DNA of 64,000 bases from Alteromonas_E sp965248545 (GTDB lineage Bacteria > Pseudomonadota > Gammaproteobacteria > Enterobacterales > Alteromonadaceae): NCBI GenBank assembly GCA_965248545.1, contig OZ252110.1, positions 372,001 to 436,000 on the forward strand. The letters are read 5' to 3'. Position numbers and translations under genes: made by a program. Under the pieces are notes generated by a model. It saw only the letters and a program-made list of their open reading frames with translations. It was not told where the DNA came from and did not search any database. Positions 18,588 through 27,493 of the stretch are shown piece by piece. Position 1 is the first letter of the stretch. Each line of letters opens with the position of its first letter.

Positions 18588-18926
18588 TTAATGGTCCTCA
18601 CTGGCGTGATTAATTGTATATTTCGGGATTTCGACGACTAAGTCTTCGTCCTTAATGATGGCTTGGCAACCTAGTCTAGAATCTGGCTCCAACCCCCACG
18701 CTTTATCGAGCAAGTCATCCTCAAGCTCATCACTTTCATCAAGTGAGTCGAACCCTTCGCGAATGATCACATGGCAAGTTGTGCAGGCGCAGACTTTTTC
18801 ACAAGCATGCTCGATACCGATGCCATTGGCAAGCGCAACGTCGAGAACAGAAGTACCGCTATCTCCTTCCAATACCGCACCGTCTGGGCAGAGCTCTTCA
18901 TGTGGCAAAAATATAACTTGTGGCAT
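18588..18926 (-). CDS. fdx: ISC-system [2Fe-2S] ferredoxin
   Basis: Adrenodoxin-type ferredoxin that supplies electrons for Fe-S cluster assembly on IscU. The ATG at 18926 gives 112 residues and aligns with E. coli Fdx from the first residues (MPQVIFLPHEELCPDGAVLE). The cluster ligands are Cys42, Cys48, Cys51 and Cys87. A TTG six bases upstream is in frame, but AAGG is better spaced for the ATG. It ends the isc operon after hscA; no iscX was seen after it. Confidence 0.97.
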   Translation of the reverse strand: MPQVIFLPHEELCPDGAVLEGDSGTSVLDVALANGIGIEHACEKVCACTTCHVIIREGFDSLDESDELEDDLLDKAWGLEPDSRLGCQAIIKDEDLVVEIPKYTINHASEDH

Positions 18927-18975
18927 TTTCAAAAACCTTTTTGTTTGTTTCGCTCAGCGTGGTCACGCCGAGTCA

Positions 18976-20835
18976 CTATAACTTTTCGACCGACTGCCCG
19001 GCTAAGGCAATATTGATGGATTTGTCCATCCGGCGTTGAGCAAATGTCTGACTCGCATTATCCACTGCTTCGATAGATTGTTTAATGGCATCAGTACTGT
19101 CACCTTGCGCAGTCTCCCGCAAAGTGCGCATCGCACATTGTAACGGTGCAAGCTCCTCATTAGACAGTAGTGCTTGGTCTTGCGCCAAAGCAGCGTCAAG
19201 TGCTTCGAGTACTCTTGCCGCCTCAACCTGTTGCTCCTTTAACATCCGAGCTTGCATGTCGCCTTTAGCGTTACTCATTGATGCTTTGAGCATTTCGGTG
19301 ATTTGTTGTTCCTCTAGTCCATAAGACGGCTTAACTTGAATATCAGCACTGACACCAGAGGATTTCTCCATGGCCGTTACATTCAATAGACCATCAGCAT
19401 CCACTTGGAAAGTCACCCGAATGTGCGCGGCTCCAGCGGCCATTGGAGGAATTCCAGTTAAGGTGAATCGCGCCAGTGAACGGCAATCGTCCGTCAGCTC
19501 ACGTTCACCTTGAACAACATGGATCATCATTGCCGTTTGACCATCTTTGAAAGTCGTAAACTCTTGCGCTTTGGCAACTGGAATAGTGGTATTGCGATGA
19601 ATTACTTTCTCTGCGAGTCCACCCATCGTTTCAATACCCAGTGACAGCGGCAATACGTCCAGTAACAACATATCGCTGTCGGGTTTATTCCCCGCGAGAA
19701 TATCCGCTTGGAGCGCCGCGCCAACGGCAACGACTTTGTCTGGATCAATCGAGGTCAATGGTTGACGCTCAAAAAATTCGGCGACCTGCGCTCTTACTGC
19801 TGGAACACGTGTTGAACCGCCTACCAACACGACTTCTACCACGTCCTCCTTGCTGACCTCAGCATCTCGTAACGCCCGGCGACAGGCCCGTAAGGTCTGT
19901 TTTATCAAAGGTTGGACTAACTGCTCAAATTGCTCGCGACTAACCTCGACTGACCCCGCCCCGGCGAAACTCAAATCAATGGTCGTTGAAGGGTCTGCAG
20001 ACAATGCTTCCTTTGCGCTTTTGGCTGCTGAGACTAAGTGGCGATAATGACGCTTTTTTTGCCCTGCAGAGAACTGTAGTTGTTCGGCAATCGCATCGGC
20101 CAATGCGTGGTCGAAGTCATCGCCTCCTAACGCTGAGTCACCGCCAGTGCTCAGCACTTCAAATACACCTCGCGTCAAGCGGAGAATTGAAATATCAAAC
20201 GTACCCCCCCCAAAATCATAAACCGCGATAACACCTTCCTGACCCGAGTCTAAACCGTAGGCCAATGCGGCAGCGGTCGGTTCGTTAATCAAGCGCAGAA
20301 CGTCAAGCCCTGCAAGGGTAGCAGCGTCTTTGGTGCCCTGACGTTGCGCATCATCGAAATACGCTGGAACCGTTATCACTGCTTTGGTGACGTCATCGCC
20401 AAGGGTGTGTTCAGCACGTTGTTTTAAGCAGACCAATATATCGGCTGACACTTGCACAGGGTTTTTGCTTCCCTGTGACGTTTTGATCTGTACGTTGTTA
20501 GTAGTATCTTGAGCAAATTCGTAAGGCAAATTAGGCCAGGTCGCCATGACGTCATTGACACTGCGACCTAGAAATCGCTTCACCGAAACGATGGTATTTT
20601 CGGGATTGTCTGCTGCAGTCTGATAAGCCGCAGTCCCCACCACGGTCTGGTCAGTTTGGTACTGCACAACCGATGGCAATAAATGGTGTCCATTTTCATC
20701 GGGCAATGTTTCTGCTTGCCCACTGCGCACCGTTGCCACGAGAGAATGAGTTGTACCTAAATCAATACCAATCGCCAGTTTTCGCTGATGCGGTGCCGCA
20801 CTCTGTCCAGGCTCTGCAATCTGTAATAACGCCAT
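18976..20835 (-). CDS. hscA: Fe-S assembly chaperone HscA (Hsp70 family)
   Basis: Specialised Hsp70 that, with HscB, releases the cluster from IscU by binding its LPPVK motif. The 619 residues show the ATPase signatures IGIDLGTTHSLVA, VYDFGGGTFDISIL and VVLVGGSTRVPAVR, then a substrate-binding domain. The conserved linker region LLLDVLPLSLGIET is present. The gene lies between hscB and fdx on the same strand. Confidence 0.98.
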   Translation of the reverse strand: MALLQIAEPGQSAAPHQRKLAIGIDLGTTHSLVATVRSGQAETLPDENGHHLLPSVVQYQTDQTVVGTAAYQTAADNPENTIVSVKRFLGRSVNDVMATWPNLPYEFAQDTTNNVQIKTSQGSKNPVQVSADILVCLKQRAEHTLGDDVTKAVITVPAYFDDAQRQGTKDAATLAGLDVLRLINEPTAAALAYGLDSGQEGVIAVYDFGGGTFDISILRLTRGVFEVLSTGGDSALGGDDFDHALADAIAEQLQFSAGQKKRHYRHLVSAAKSAKEALSADPSTTIDLSFAGAGSVEVSREQFEQLVQPLIKQTLRACRRALRDAEVSKEDVVEVVLVGGSTRVPAVRAQVAEFFERQPLTSIDPDKVVAVGAALQADILAGNKPDSDMLLLDVLPLSLGIETMGGLAEKVIHRNTTIPVAKAQEFTTFKDGQTAMMIHVVQGERELTDDCRSLARFTLTGIPPMAAGAAHIRVTFQVDADGLLNVTAMEKSSGVSADIQVKPSYGLEEQQITEMLKASMSNAKGDMQARMLKEQQVEAARVLEALDAALAQDQALLSNEELAPLQCAMRTLRETAQGDSTDAIKQSIEAVDNASQTFAQRRMDKSINIALAGQSVEKL

Positions 20836-20864
20836 CGCTTATGTAAATCTCGTCGTTGTATGTG

Positions 20865-21395
20865 TTAAGAGAGAAGTTGCTCTTCTTTTTCCGCAACTTC
20901 ACTTTGTAATTTTAAGATGAATTTCAGTTTTCTAACATTATCAGCAGCGAGTTGGTTGTGCTGTTCATCATTGACCTGTAAGGATTCTGATAACGATTTG
21001 GTCAGTAAGCGAAGCTGTTGCTCAACTTCGTCGTTGAGGTCGTCGATCACCTGCTCTGGATCGTTCGACTCGTTAATATCGGCCAACATTTCACGCCAAT
21101 GCATTTGCTGCATTAAGAAATCCATATCCTGCATTGTTTGAGTCTCGCCAGCGAGCTCAATTCCTCTTAGCGAAAGTAAATGTTCGGCGCGACGAACAGG
21201 TGATTTAAGTGCTTGATAGCCATCACTGACCTGCGCATTTTTTTGTAACGCAATACGTTGCTGTTGCTCGCTTTGGCCGGCAAACTTATCAGGATGAGTG
21301 ACGCGTTGAAGCTGTTGATATGTAGACGATAGTGCTGCCAGGTCGATCTCGAACGACTCTGGCAGACCGTAGAGTTCAAAGTAATTAGACATCAT
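20865..21395 (-). CDS. hscB: Fe-S assembly co-chaperone HscB (J protein)
   Basis: J-domain co-chaperone that brings IscU to HscA and stimulates its ATPase. It has an N-terminal J domain with the HPD motif (VTHPDKFA) and a C-terminal three-helix IscU-binding domain, about 176 residues in all. The annotated frame opens TTG-ATG-ATG; I take the first ATG. No strong ribosome-binding site is visible, so translation is probably coupled to iscA, whose stop is five bases upstream. Confidence 0.95.
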   Translation of the reverse strand: MMSNYFELYGLPESFEIDLAALSSTYQQLQRVTHPDKFAGQSEQQQRIALQKNAQVSDGYQALKSPVRRAEHLLSLRGIELAGETQTMQDMDFLMQQMHWREMLADINESNDPEQVIDDLNDEVEQQLRLLTKSLSESLQVNDEQHNQLAADNVRKLKFILKLQSEVAEKEEQLLS

Positions 21396-21400
21396 CAATG

Positions 21401-21748
21401 TCAGACGTTGAAGCTTTCACCACAACCACATTCGCCGTTAGCGTTGGGGTTGTTGAACTGGAAACCTTCATTCAGGCCCTCTTTAGCAAAATCGAGCTCC
21501 GTTCCATCTAAATAAACGAGACTCTTGCCATCAATAATGATGTTCACTCCATTGCTCTCGAACATTTCGTCATCAGGGTTCAGCTCATCAACAAACTCAA
21601 GCACATAAGCTAAACCAGAACACCCTGTGGTTTTAACACCTAATCGCAGACCGATGCCGCTGCCGCGGTTTTCAAGAAAAGATTTGGCGCGCATTGCTGC
21701 TGCGTCAGACACTTTAATACCGCGATATTCCACTTGTGACTCAGACAT
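21401..21748 (-). CDS. iscA: Fe-S cluster assembly protein IscA
   Basis: A-type carrier that takes Fe-S clusters to target proteins. The three conserved cysteines are visible: one in KTTGCSGLAYVLEF and two in the C-terminal GECGCGESF. At 115 residues it is slightly longer than the usual 107, owing to an N-terminal extension (MSESQVEYRG). It sits between iscU and hscB. Confidence 0.96.
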   Translation of the reverse strand: MSESQVEYRGIKVSDAAAMRAKSFLENRGSGIGLRLGVKTTGCSGLAYVLEFVDELNPDDEMFESNGVNIIIDGKSLVYLDGTELDFAKEGLNEGFQFNNPNANGECGCGESFNV

Positions 21749-21756
21749 AGGACTTC

Positions 21757-22137
21757 TTACTTGTGTTTGCTCTTGTAATCATCAACTGCTGCTTTGATTG
21801 CATCTTCAGCTAAAATAGAACAGTGAATTTTAACCGGCGGCAATGCAAGTTCTTCAGCAATATCAGTGTTTTTGATGTCTGTCGCTTCATCGATACTTTT
21901 ACCTTTGACCCACTCGGTCACAAGACTGCTAGATGCAATCGCAGACCCACAGCCATAGGTTTTGAATTTAGCGTCTTCAATGATACCGTTTTCACCCACT
22001 TTCAATTGTAGCTTCATTACGTCACCACAAGCCGGCGCGCCTACCATACCGGTTGCAATACTTGGGTCATCTTTATCAAATGAGCCAACGTTACGTGGAT
22101 TTTCGTAGTGGTCGATAACTTTTTCACTATAAGCCAT
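21757..22137 (-). CDS. iscU: Fe-S cluster scaffold protein IscU
   Basis: Scaffold on which [2Fe-2S] clusters are built. The 126 residues keep the three ligand cysteines (GAPACGDVMKLQ, YGCGSAIASSS, KIHCSILAED), the Asp next to the first, and the HscA recognition motif LPPVK. Start MAYSEKVIDHYENPRNVGSF is almost invariant in the family. Confidence 0.98.
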   Translation of the reverse strand: MAYSEKVIDHYENPRNVGSFDKDDPSIATGMVGAPACGDVMKLQLKVGENGIIEDAKFKTYGCGSAIASSSLVTEWVKGKSIDEATDIKNTDIAEELALPPVKIHCSILAEDAIKAAVDDYKSKHK

Positions 22138-22183
22138 TGTTGTAGCCTCTTAATTAACTTGTATTCTTAACGTTGTCAGATAC

Positions 22184-23407
22184 TTAGTGGTGAACCCACT
22201 CGACTTTTTCCAAGTCGATGCCTTCTTTGTACATATCCCACAATGGTGACATTTCACGCAGCTTACCAATCGCATTGCGAATAACGTCAATCACATAATC
22301 GATTTCTGCCTCTGTGGTAAAACGCCCCATGCTGAAACGGATTGAGCTATGTGCTAACTCATCAGACAGACCCAGCGCACGCAATACGTACGATGGCTCT
22401 AAGCTAGCAGACGTACAGGCAGAACCTGAAGAAACAGCCATATCCTTCAATGCCATGATTAAAGATTCGCCTTCAACGTAGGCAAAACTGACGTTTAAAT
22501 TACCTGCAACGCGTTGTTCTATGTCACCGTTAACCGTTACGGCTTCGATATCCTTGATGCCGTTCCACAACTTGTTACGCAACATCAACAGGCGCTCATT
22601 TTCAGCCGCCATTTCCTCTTTAGCGAGGCGGAAAGCCTCTCCCATCCCAACGATTTGATGGGTAGCCAGTGTTCCAGAACGCATACCACGCTCGTGACCA
22701 CCGCCATGAATCTGTGCTTCAATACGAACTCGAGGCTTACGGCGAACATACAAAGCACCGATGCCTTTAGGTCCGTAAGTTTTGTGTGCAGAGAAAGACA
22801 TTAAATCGACTTTCAACGACTGCAAGTCAATTGGTACCTTACCGGTACTTTGTGCCGCGTCCACATGGAATAAAATCTTACGTGAACGGCACAGTTCACC
22901 GATTGCAGCAATGTCTTGAATCACACCAATTTCATTGTTCACGTGCATGATTGAAACCAATACGGTGTCGTCACGCATCGCGGCTTCCAGCTTGGCCAAA
23001 TCAACGATACCGTTTGGCTCTGGTTCTAAATACGTAACTTCAAAGCCCTCGCGCTCAAGTTGGCGTGTTGTATCGAGTACTGCTTTGTGCTCAGTTTTGA
23101 GGGTAATAACGTGCTTACCACGCTTGCTGTAGAAGTGTGCAGCACCTTTAATAGCTAGGTTGTTAGATTCAGTTGCGCCACTGGTAAATACAATTTCGCG
23201 CGGATCAGCGTTAACCAAATCTGCAATGTGATTACGTGCTTCATCAACGGCTTCTTCTGCAACCCAACCGAAGCGGTGTGAGCGCGACGCAGGGTTACCA
23301 AAGTTTCCCTCTGTTGTTAGACATTCGGCCATTTTCTGGGCGACGCGAGGGTCTACAGGCGTAGTTGAAGAATAATCAAGATAAATAGGGAGTTGGACCT
23401 GGCTCAT
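22184..23407 (-). CDS. iscS: Cysteine desulfurase IscS
   Basis: PLP enzyme that takes sulfur from cysteine for Fe-S clusters, thiolated tRNA and other cofactors. The 407 residues show LDYSSTTPVDPRV, the PLP lysine in SFSAHKTYGPKGIGALYV, and the active-site loop SSGSACTSASLEPSYVL with the persulfide Cys. It is between iscR and iscU in the operon. Confidence 0.98.
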   Translation of the reverse strand: MSQVQLPIYLDYSSTTPVDPRVAQKMAECLTTEGNFGNPASRSHRFGWVAEEAVDEARNHIADLVNADPREIVFTSGATESNNLAIKGAAHFYSKRGKHVITLKTEHKAVLDTTRQLEREGFEVTYLEPEPNGIVDLAKLEAAMRDDTVLVSIMHVNNEIGVIQDIAAIGELCRSRKILFHVDAAQSTGKVPIDLQSLKVDLMSFSAHKTYGPKGIGALYVRRKPRVRIEAQIHGGGHERGMRSGTLATHQIVGMGEAFRLAKEEMAAENERLLMLRNKLWNGIKDIEAVTVNGDIEQRVAGNLNVSFAYVEGESLIMALKDMAVSSGSACTSASLEPSYVLRALGLSDELAHSSIRFSMGRFTTEAEIDYVIDVIRNAIGKLREMSPLWDMYKEGIDLEKVEWVHH

Positions 23408-23421
23408 TCAATTTGCTCCGA

Positions 23422-23910
23422 TTACAGCTGTAAGCTGACTTCAATTTCGTTAACTAGTGCGGATGGTTTGGTTTTACATTTATCTTGACGGTCCGCCACG
23501 CGCTTAACGTCGCGCTTAGCCATCAATTCACCGAGAGTGATACCATCCAAAAATACGCTGATCCGTTCACTCAGATCAGACCATAAGCTGTGCGTGAGGC
23601 ATTGCTCACCACCTTGGCAGTCCGATTGCCCCTGACATCGCGTTGCATCAACTGTTTCATCTACCGCTCGGATAACATGGCCGATCGCGATGTCACATGC
23701 GTCTCGCCCGAGCAGATAACCACCACCTGGGCCGCGAACACTGTCGACTAGCTGGCTTTTGCGCAAACGGGCAAACAGTTGTTCCAAGTAAGACAGAGAA
23801 ATTTCCTGGCGCTCCGATATGTCAGCAAGTGGCACTGGACCTTTAGCTGAGTGCAGAGCCACATCTAGCATAGCCGTCACGGCGTAGCGCCCTTTCGATG
23901 TCAGTTTCAT
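23422..23910 (-). CDS. iscR: Fe-S-dependent transcription regulator IscR
   Basis: Rrf2-family repressor that binds a [2Fe-2S] cluster and represses the isc operon when clusters are plentiful. The N-terminal winged helix is MKLTSKGRYAVTAMLDVALHS. Cluster ligands lie in the loop CQGQSDCQGGEQCLTHSLW, with the three-Cys plus His pattern of IscR. It is the first gene of the operon, with two candidate IscR sites upstream. Confidence 0.97.
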   Translation of the reverse strand: MKLTSKGRYAVTAMLDVALHSAKGPVPLADISERQEISLSYLEQLFARLRKSQLVDSVRGPGGGYLLGRDACDIAIGHVIRAVDETVDATRCQGQSDCQGGEQCLTHSLWSDLSERISVFLDGITLGELMAKRDVKRVADRQDKCKTKPSALVNEIEVSLQL

Positions 23911-23950
23911 ACGAATTCCTGCGGTTTTTCGATGGTCGCGATCCTGACAT

Positions 23951-23998
23951 AACCTAGTAAAACAGTCAAGTATTTATCCGACTAAATTAGTCAAGTAT
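23951..23998 (-). promoter_or_regulatory. Tandem IscR type 1-like sites upstream of iscR
   Basis: The palindrome GACTAAATTAGTC at 23980-23992, flanked by ATCC and AAGTAT, fits the published E. coli IscR type 1 pattern (GACT-N5-AGTC core with AT-rich ends). A second, half-degenerate copy (AGTAAAACAGTCAAGTAT) ends about 23 bases away at 23973. Their position before iscR fits autoregulation of the isc operon; the operator call is inference from the pattern. Confidence 0.65.
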
Positions 23999-24029
23999 TA
24001 ATACCCTTATCGCAGTTTATTCAGTCCAA

Positions 24030-24863
24030 CTAGATCTTTGGATCAAATGCTTCGTGTTGCTGCTGTTTGTTTTCCGGCACATTGGGCTTAAGGCCCGTAT
24101 CGGCGAAGTCTTCGACGCTCAAACTATGCAGAGACTTAGTGCAAACATCGCCACCCATTGCCTGGATCGCCGCACACATCTCTTCAACTTTTGCGTCCAT
24201 CATATGGACATGATCAAGCATAACGCCCATCGCGTTAGCGACAGGATCAGGGTTGTCCGCAGACACCGCGTAAGCATCAAAACCATACTTCTGTGCAATT
24301 TGATCACGTCGACGTTTATCCAAGCGTCCTTTTTCATCGATCAGCTCGGCCGGCGCTTGAATCACTCGCCCAGGGATCCCAACCGCAGTAGCGCCAGCAG
24401 GGACATCGCGCACAACCACTGAATTGGATCCTATTTTGGCGCCACGTTCGATGGTTATCGGTCCTAACACCTTGGCGCCCGCACCGACCACAACGTCATC
24501 TTGCAAGGTTGGGTGGCGTTTACCGCTATCCCAGGTTGTACCGCCCAGTGTTACACCGTGATAAAGCGTGACGTTGTCACCAATTTCGGCGGTCTCTCCA
24601 ATCACCACACCCATACCGTGATCAATGAAAAATCGGCGCCCTAAAGTTGCCCCAGGGTGAATCTCAATGCCGGTGAGCCAACGCGAAAAAGTAGAGATGC
24701 TACGCGCCAACCACTTCCAGTCTCGGCGCCAAAGTTTGTGTGCCAGTCGATGCATCCAAATCGCGTGCAAGCCTGGGTAATTGGTTAATACATCAAACGT
24801 TGTGCGCGCTGCGGGGTCGCGATGGAAAACGCTTTTGATATCTTCCTTTATTCTGCTAAACAC
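24030..24863 (-). CDS. cysE: Serine O-acetyltransferase
   Basis: Acetylates serine in the first committed step of cysteine synthesis. The 277 residues show an N-terminal helical domain (RTTFDVLTNYPGLHAIWMHRLAH) and a left-handed beta-helix with hexapeptide repeats: GIEIHPGATLGRRFFIDHGMGVVIGETAEIGDNV. The catalytic His pair (about IDHG and LYHG) is present. The start is GTG, four bases after the trmJ stop. Placement by isc links cysteine supply to cysteine desulfuration. Confidence 0.95.
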   Translation of the reverse strand: MFSRIKEDIKSVFHRDPAARTTFDVLTNYPGLHAIWMHRLAHKLWRRDWKWLARSISTFSRWLTGIEIHPGATLGRRFFIDHGMGVVIGETAEIGDNVTLYHGVTLGGTTWDSGKRHPTLQDDVVVGAGAKVLGPITIERGAKIGSNSVVVRDVPAGATAVGIPGRVIQAPAELIDEKGRLDKRRRDQIAQKYGFDAYAVSADNPDPVANAMGVMLDHVHMMDAKVEEMCAAIQAMGGDVCTKSLHSLSVEDFADTGLKPNVPENKQQQHEAFDPKI

Positions 24864-24866
24864 AAC

Positions 24867-25634
24867 CTATGCACCCGTATTATCAGTATCTGATGGCGTC
24901 GGTTTGTCCGGGCTGGACTGGCGAGCCACCGTTTTGTCAATCGACGATAAGATACCGCGTAAGATATTGAGCTCCAGCGATTCTGGACGTGTGCGATTGA
25001 ACAACCGACGCAACTTCTCCATCACCTTACCCGGGTGATTCTTAACAATGAAACCGGTCTTGAATAAGGTCTGTTCTAAATGCGAGTAGAATCGCTCTAA
25101 ATCGGCAGTTAACGGGTACTCTTGGGCCGACGGTGGCAGGTTGTCGATATCCAAGTGTGCCATACGGATTTCATAACAAAGCGTCTGCACGGCTGCGGCC
25201 AAATTGAGAGAACTGTATTCTGGATTAGCTGGGATATATGTGTGGAAATGGCATTGCTGCAACTCTTCGTTGGACAAACCATTATTCTCTCGACCAAACA
25301 CTAATGCCACGGTGTAGTTTTGCCCTTCTTGGACTAATTTGGCGGCGCTTTCACGCGGTAACATACTGGGCAACGCATTCGTTCGCGTTCTCGCCGATGT
25401 CCCGATCACCAACCCACAATCAGCAATAGCCTCTTCCAGGGTGGAAACGATTTTGGCATTGGCCAACACATCACCCGCACCAGCAGCAAGCGCGCTAGAT
25501 TTGCCATCCGGAGGCGAGATCGGGTCAACCAAAACTAATTGACTTAACCCCATTGTTTTCATCGCACGCGCAGTCGAACCAATATTACCGGTATGAGATG
25601 TATTGACCAGGACGATTCGAATATTTTCAAGCAT
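24867..25634 (-). CDS. trmJ: tRNA (Cm32/Um32) 2'-O-methyltransferase TrmJ
   Basis: SpoU-family SAM enzyme that methylates ribose 32 of several tRNAs. It shows the knot-fold motifs IRIVLVNTSHTGNIGSTARAMKTMG, ALVFGRENNGLSNEEL and IPANPEYSSLNLAAAVQTLCYEI (SPOUT motifs 1-3), plus a C-terminal helical dimer extension. I take the ATG at 25634 (255 residues); an in-frame TTG lies six bases upstream. It is followed directly by cysE and is divergent from suhB. Confidence 0.96.
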   Translation of the reverse strand: MLENIRIVLVNTSHTGNIGSTARAMKTMGLSQLVLVDPISPPDGKSSALAAGAGDVLANAKIVSTLEEAIADCGLVIGTSARTRTNALPSMLPRESAAKLVQEGQNYTVALVFGRENNGLSNEELQQCHFHTYIPANPEYSSLNLAAAVQTLCYEIRMAHLDIDNLPPSAQEYPLTADLERFYSHLEQTLFKTGFIVKNHPGKVMEKLRRLFNRTRPESLELNILRGILSSIDKTVARQSSPDKPTPSDTDNTGA

Positions 25635-25855
25635 GTGCAATAGTTTTCCGCATTGTGAACCAAAGGCTGAATAGCCAAAAAATCGCGGCGTAGTCTATCA
25701 TATGTAGCAATACCTGACAGGCAGAATTGCACTAAGGTCTAATATTCAGATATAAAGCCGTTGCAAATGCACGATTATCTGGTAGGATTCGCGCGTTTTT
25801 TGGCCAGCATCTGTGGCCAATTTTTTCTGCTCTTTGACAACTGATGGTGAATACT

Positions 25856-26629
25856 ATGCATCCGATGCTAAACATTGCGGTGCGCGCGGCGCGCGTTGCT
25901 GGAAATATAATTGCTCGTGGTTTTGAAAACCGTGACGAACTTGATACTCAAGCGAAAGGTGACAATGACTTCGTCACTAAAATCGATAAAGAAGCCGAGC
26001 AAGCCATCATCAGTAAAATCAAACAGTCATACCCTGACCACGCCTTCTATGGTGAAGAATCCGGTAAACAGGGCGATGATGAAACGTTCACCTGGGTGAT
26101 TGATCCACTGGACGGCACCACAAACTTTATCAAGGGTATTCCGCACTTCTGTGTGTCTATTGCGCTTCTGCACAAAGGCCGTCTAGATCAAGCGGTTGTG
26201 TTCGATCCAATTCGCGGCGAACTATTCACAGCCAGCAAGGGTTCAGGTGCACAGCTCAATGGTTACCGAATTCGCGCTTCAAAAGCGCGTGATTTGAATC
26301 AGACGGTGCTTGCAACAGCATTTCCGTTTAAACAAAAAGAACTTATGCCCGAGTTCAATGCGCAATTCACCCAAATTTTTGCCGCAGCGGGTGATGTCCG
26401 CCGCAGTGGCTCAGCAGCACTAGACATGGCCTATGTGGCTGCAGGTCGCTATGACGGTTATTGGGAGAAAGGCATTAACCCATGGGATATTGCCGCCGGT
26501 GAACTGTTAGTTCGCGAGGCAGGCGGCTTGGTTACAGACTTCAAAGGCAACAACGACCCACTTTACAGCGGTGAAATCGTAGCCGGAAGTCCACGAGTTG
26601 TGCAACAATTGGTCAAGCACTTAAAATAA
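25856..26629 (+). CDS. suhB: Inositol-1-monophosphatase SuhB
   Basis: Mg-dependent inositol monophosphatase; in E. coli it also joins rRNA antitermination complexes. The ATG at 25856 gives MHPMLNIAVRAARVAG, matching the E. coli N terminus (257 residues). The metal-site motifs GEESG, DPLDGTTNF and WDIAAGELLVREAGG are all present. An in-frame ATG 12 bases upstream is less likely for that reason. It is divergent from trmJ, as in most gammaproteobacteria. Confidence 0.97.
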   Translation: MHPMLNIAVRAARVAGNIIARGFENRDELDTQAKGDNDFVTKIDKEAEQAIISKIKQSYPDHAFYGEESGKQGDDETFTWVIDPLDGTTNFIKGIPHFCVSIALLHKGRLDQAVVFDPIRGELFTASKGSGAQLNGYRIRASKARDLNQTVLATAFPFKQKELMPEFNAQFTQIFAAAGDVRRSGSAALDMAYVAAGRYDGYWEKGINPWDIAAGELLVREAGGLVTDFKGNNDPLYSGEIVAGSPRVVQQLVKHLK

Positions 26630-26652
26630 TCCAGTTGCCGTCAGCCCAACAT

Positions 26653-26684
26653 GCTCTGGTGCGGCCTCCCACCAGAGCTTTTTT
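26653..26684 (+). terminator. Rho-independent terminator after suhB
   Basis: An 8-bp stem GCTCTGGT/ACCAGAGC with a 10-nt loop is followed by six T residues, 23 bases after the suhB stop. Confidence 0.85.
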
Positions 26685-26693
26685 GTATCTGTG

Positions 26694-27311
26694 CTATTTG
26701 ATTTCGATCAGAACTTCATTGTGACGTAAAAACGGAATGGTTAACGGGCCGTTATAACCGGCTTTTACCGGCGCGCCAATCTGCTCATAGCCATTACTAT
26801 CGAGCCAGTTACGCAGAATTCGCGTGTGTTCTTCAACATTGCCTCGCCGCAACGTACCACTGAATTTTATCGCGGCGACCTTATAGTTCTTAACTTCACT
26901 TATGGTCACACTAGTATCGAGGGGTTCAGGAGTCGTAGCCAACGTAAAATCACTCGGCATAACAAATGACATACTCGGTTCATCAACACTGTCAGACATG
27001 AACACTGGCGCTGTCATGGCAATTTCACGGCCTTGATCACTGCCGTCAATGAACACAGGTGCCGTCATGGCAATTTCTTGTGTGCCTTTGTTTTCACCGG
27101 CAATGTACTTAAATAGCTTCCTAAAGGCGCGGTTGTCACCATCTTTGCTACTCGCAGAAACGAGAATCATTGATTCATAGTTGCGCACATCAATTTGCTT
27201 GGCGTCATCGCTATGGATAACGGTATACGGGGCAGACTCAACGCCATTATCACCAAATACAGAACAGCCCGAGATAAACAAAGCCACCAGAACAACAATT
27301 AAAACTTTCAC
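26694..27311 (-). CDS. SOUL/HEBP-family heme-binding lipoprotein
   Basis: The 205 residues start with a lipoprotein signal (lipobox ISGC, Cys16) and continue as a SOUL domain: YTVIHSDDAKQIDVRNYESMILV at the N terminus and VKNYKVAAIKFSGTLRRGNVEEHTRILRNWLDSNGY near the C terminus. The family hallmark IAMTAPVF occurs twice about 17 residues apart, a duplication seen in other SOUL proteins. Heme or tetrapyrrole binding is known for some members, not proven for bacterial lipoproteins. The start codon is GTG. It is convergent with suhB across the terminator. Confidence 0.85.
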   Translation of the reverse strand: MKVLIVVLVALFISGCSVFGDNGVESAPYTVIHSDDAKQIDVRNYESMILVSASSKDGDNRAFRKLFKYIAGENKGTQEIAMTAPVFIDGSDQGREIAMTAPVFMSDSVDEPSMSFVMPSDFTLATTPEPLDTSVTISEVKNYKVAAIKFSGTLRRGNVEEHTRILRNWLDSNGYEQIGAPVKAGYNGPLTIPFLRHNEVLIEIK

Positions 27312-27421
27312 CCATCAACCCTTAAAAAACACAATGTATTAGGTGGACTACGCAAACATTGCCAACTTGTATCAAATCAAGGGTGAAAAGTGGGTTTGAG
27401 GATTAGGGTTAATTCCAGCGC

Positions 27422-27456
27422 AAAAAAAATCCCACTGCACACAGCAGTGGGATTTT
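27422..27456 (-). terminator. Rho-independent terminator after secF
   Basis: A 13-bp stem (AAAATCCCACTGC and its complement) with a 5-nt loop is followed on the minus strand by eight T residues, 38 bases after secF. It should end the queA-tgt-yajC-secDF transcript. Confidence 0.9.
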
Positions 27457-27493
27457 GTAGATTCATTCAGTTCAGCAAAGCCAAACGTCTGTG

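Noticed and set aside
18926..18932. TTG start two codons before the fdx ATG
   Set aside because: The ribosome-binding site is better spaced to the ATG, and the ATG aligns with E. coli Fdx.
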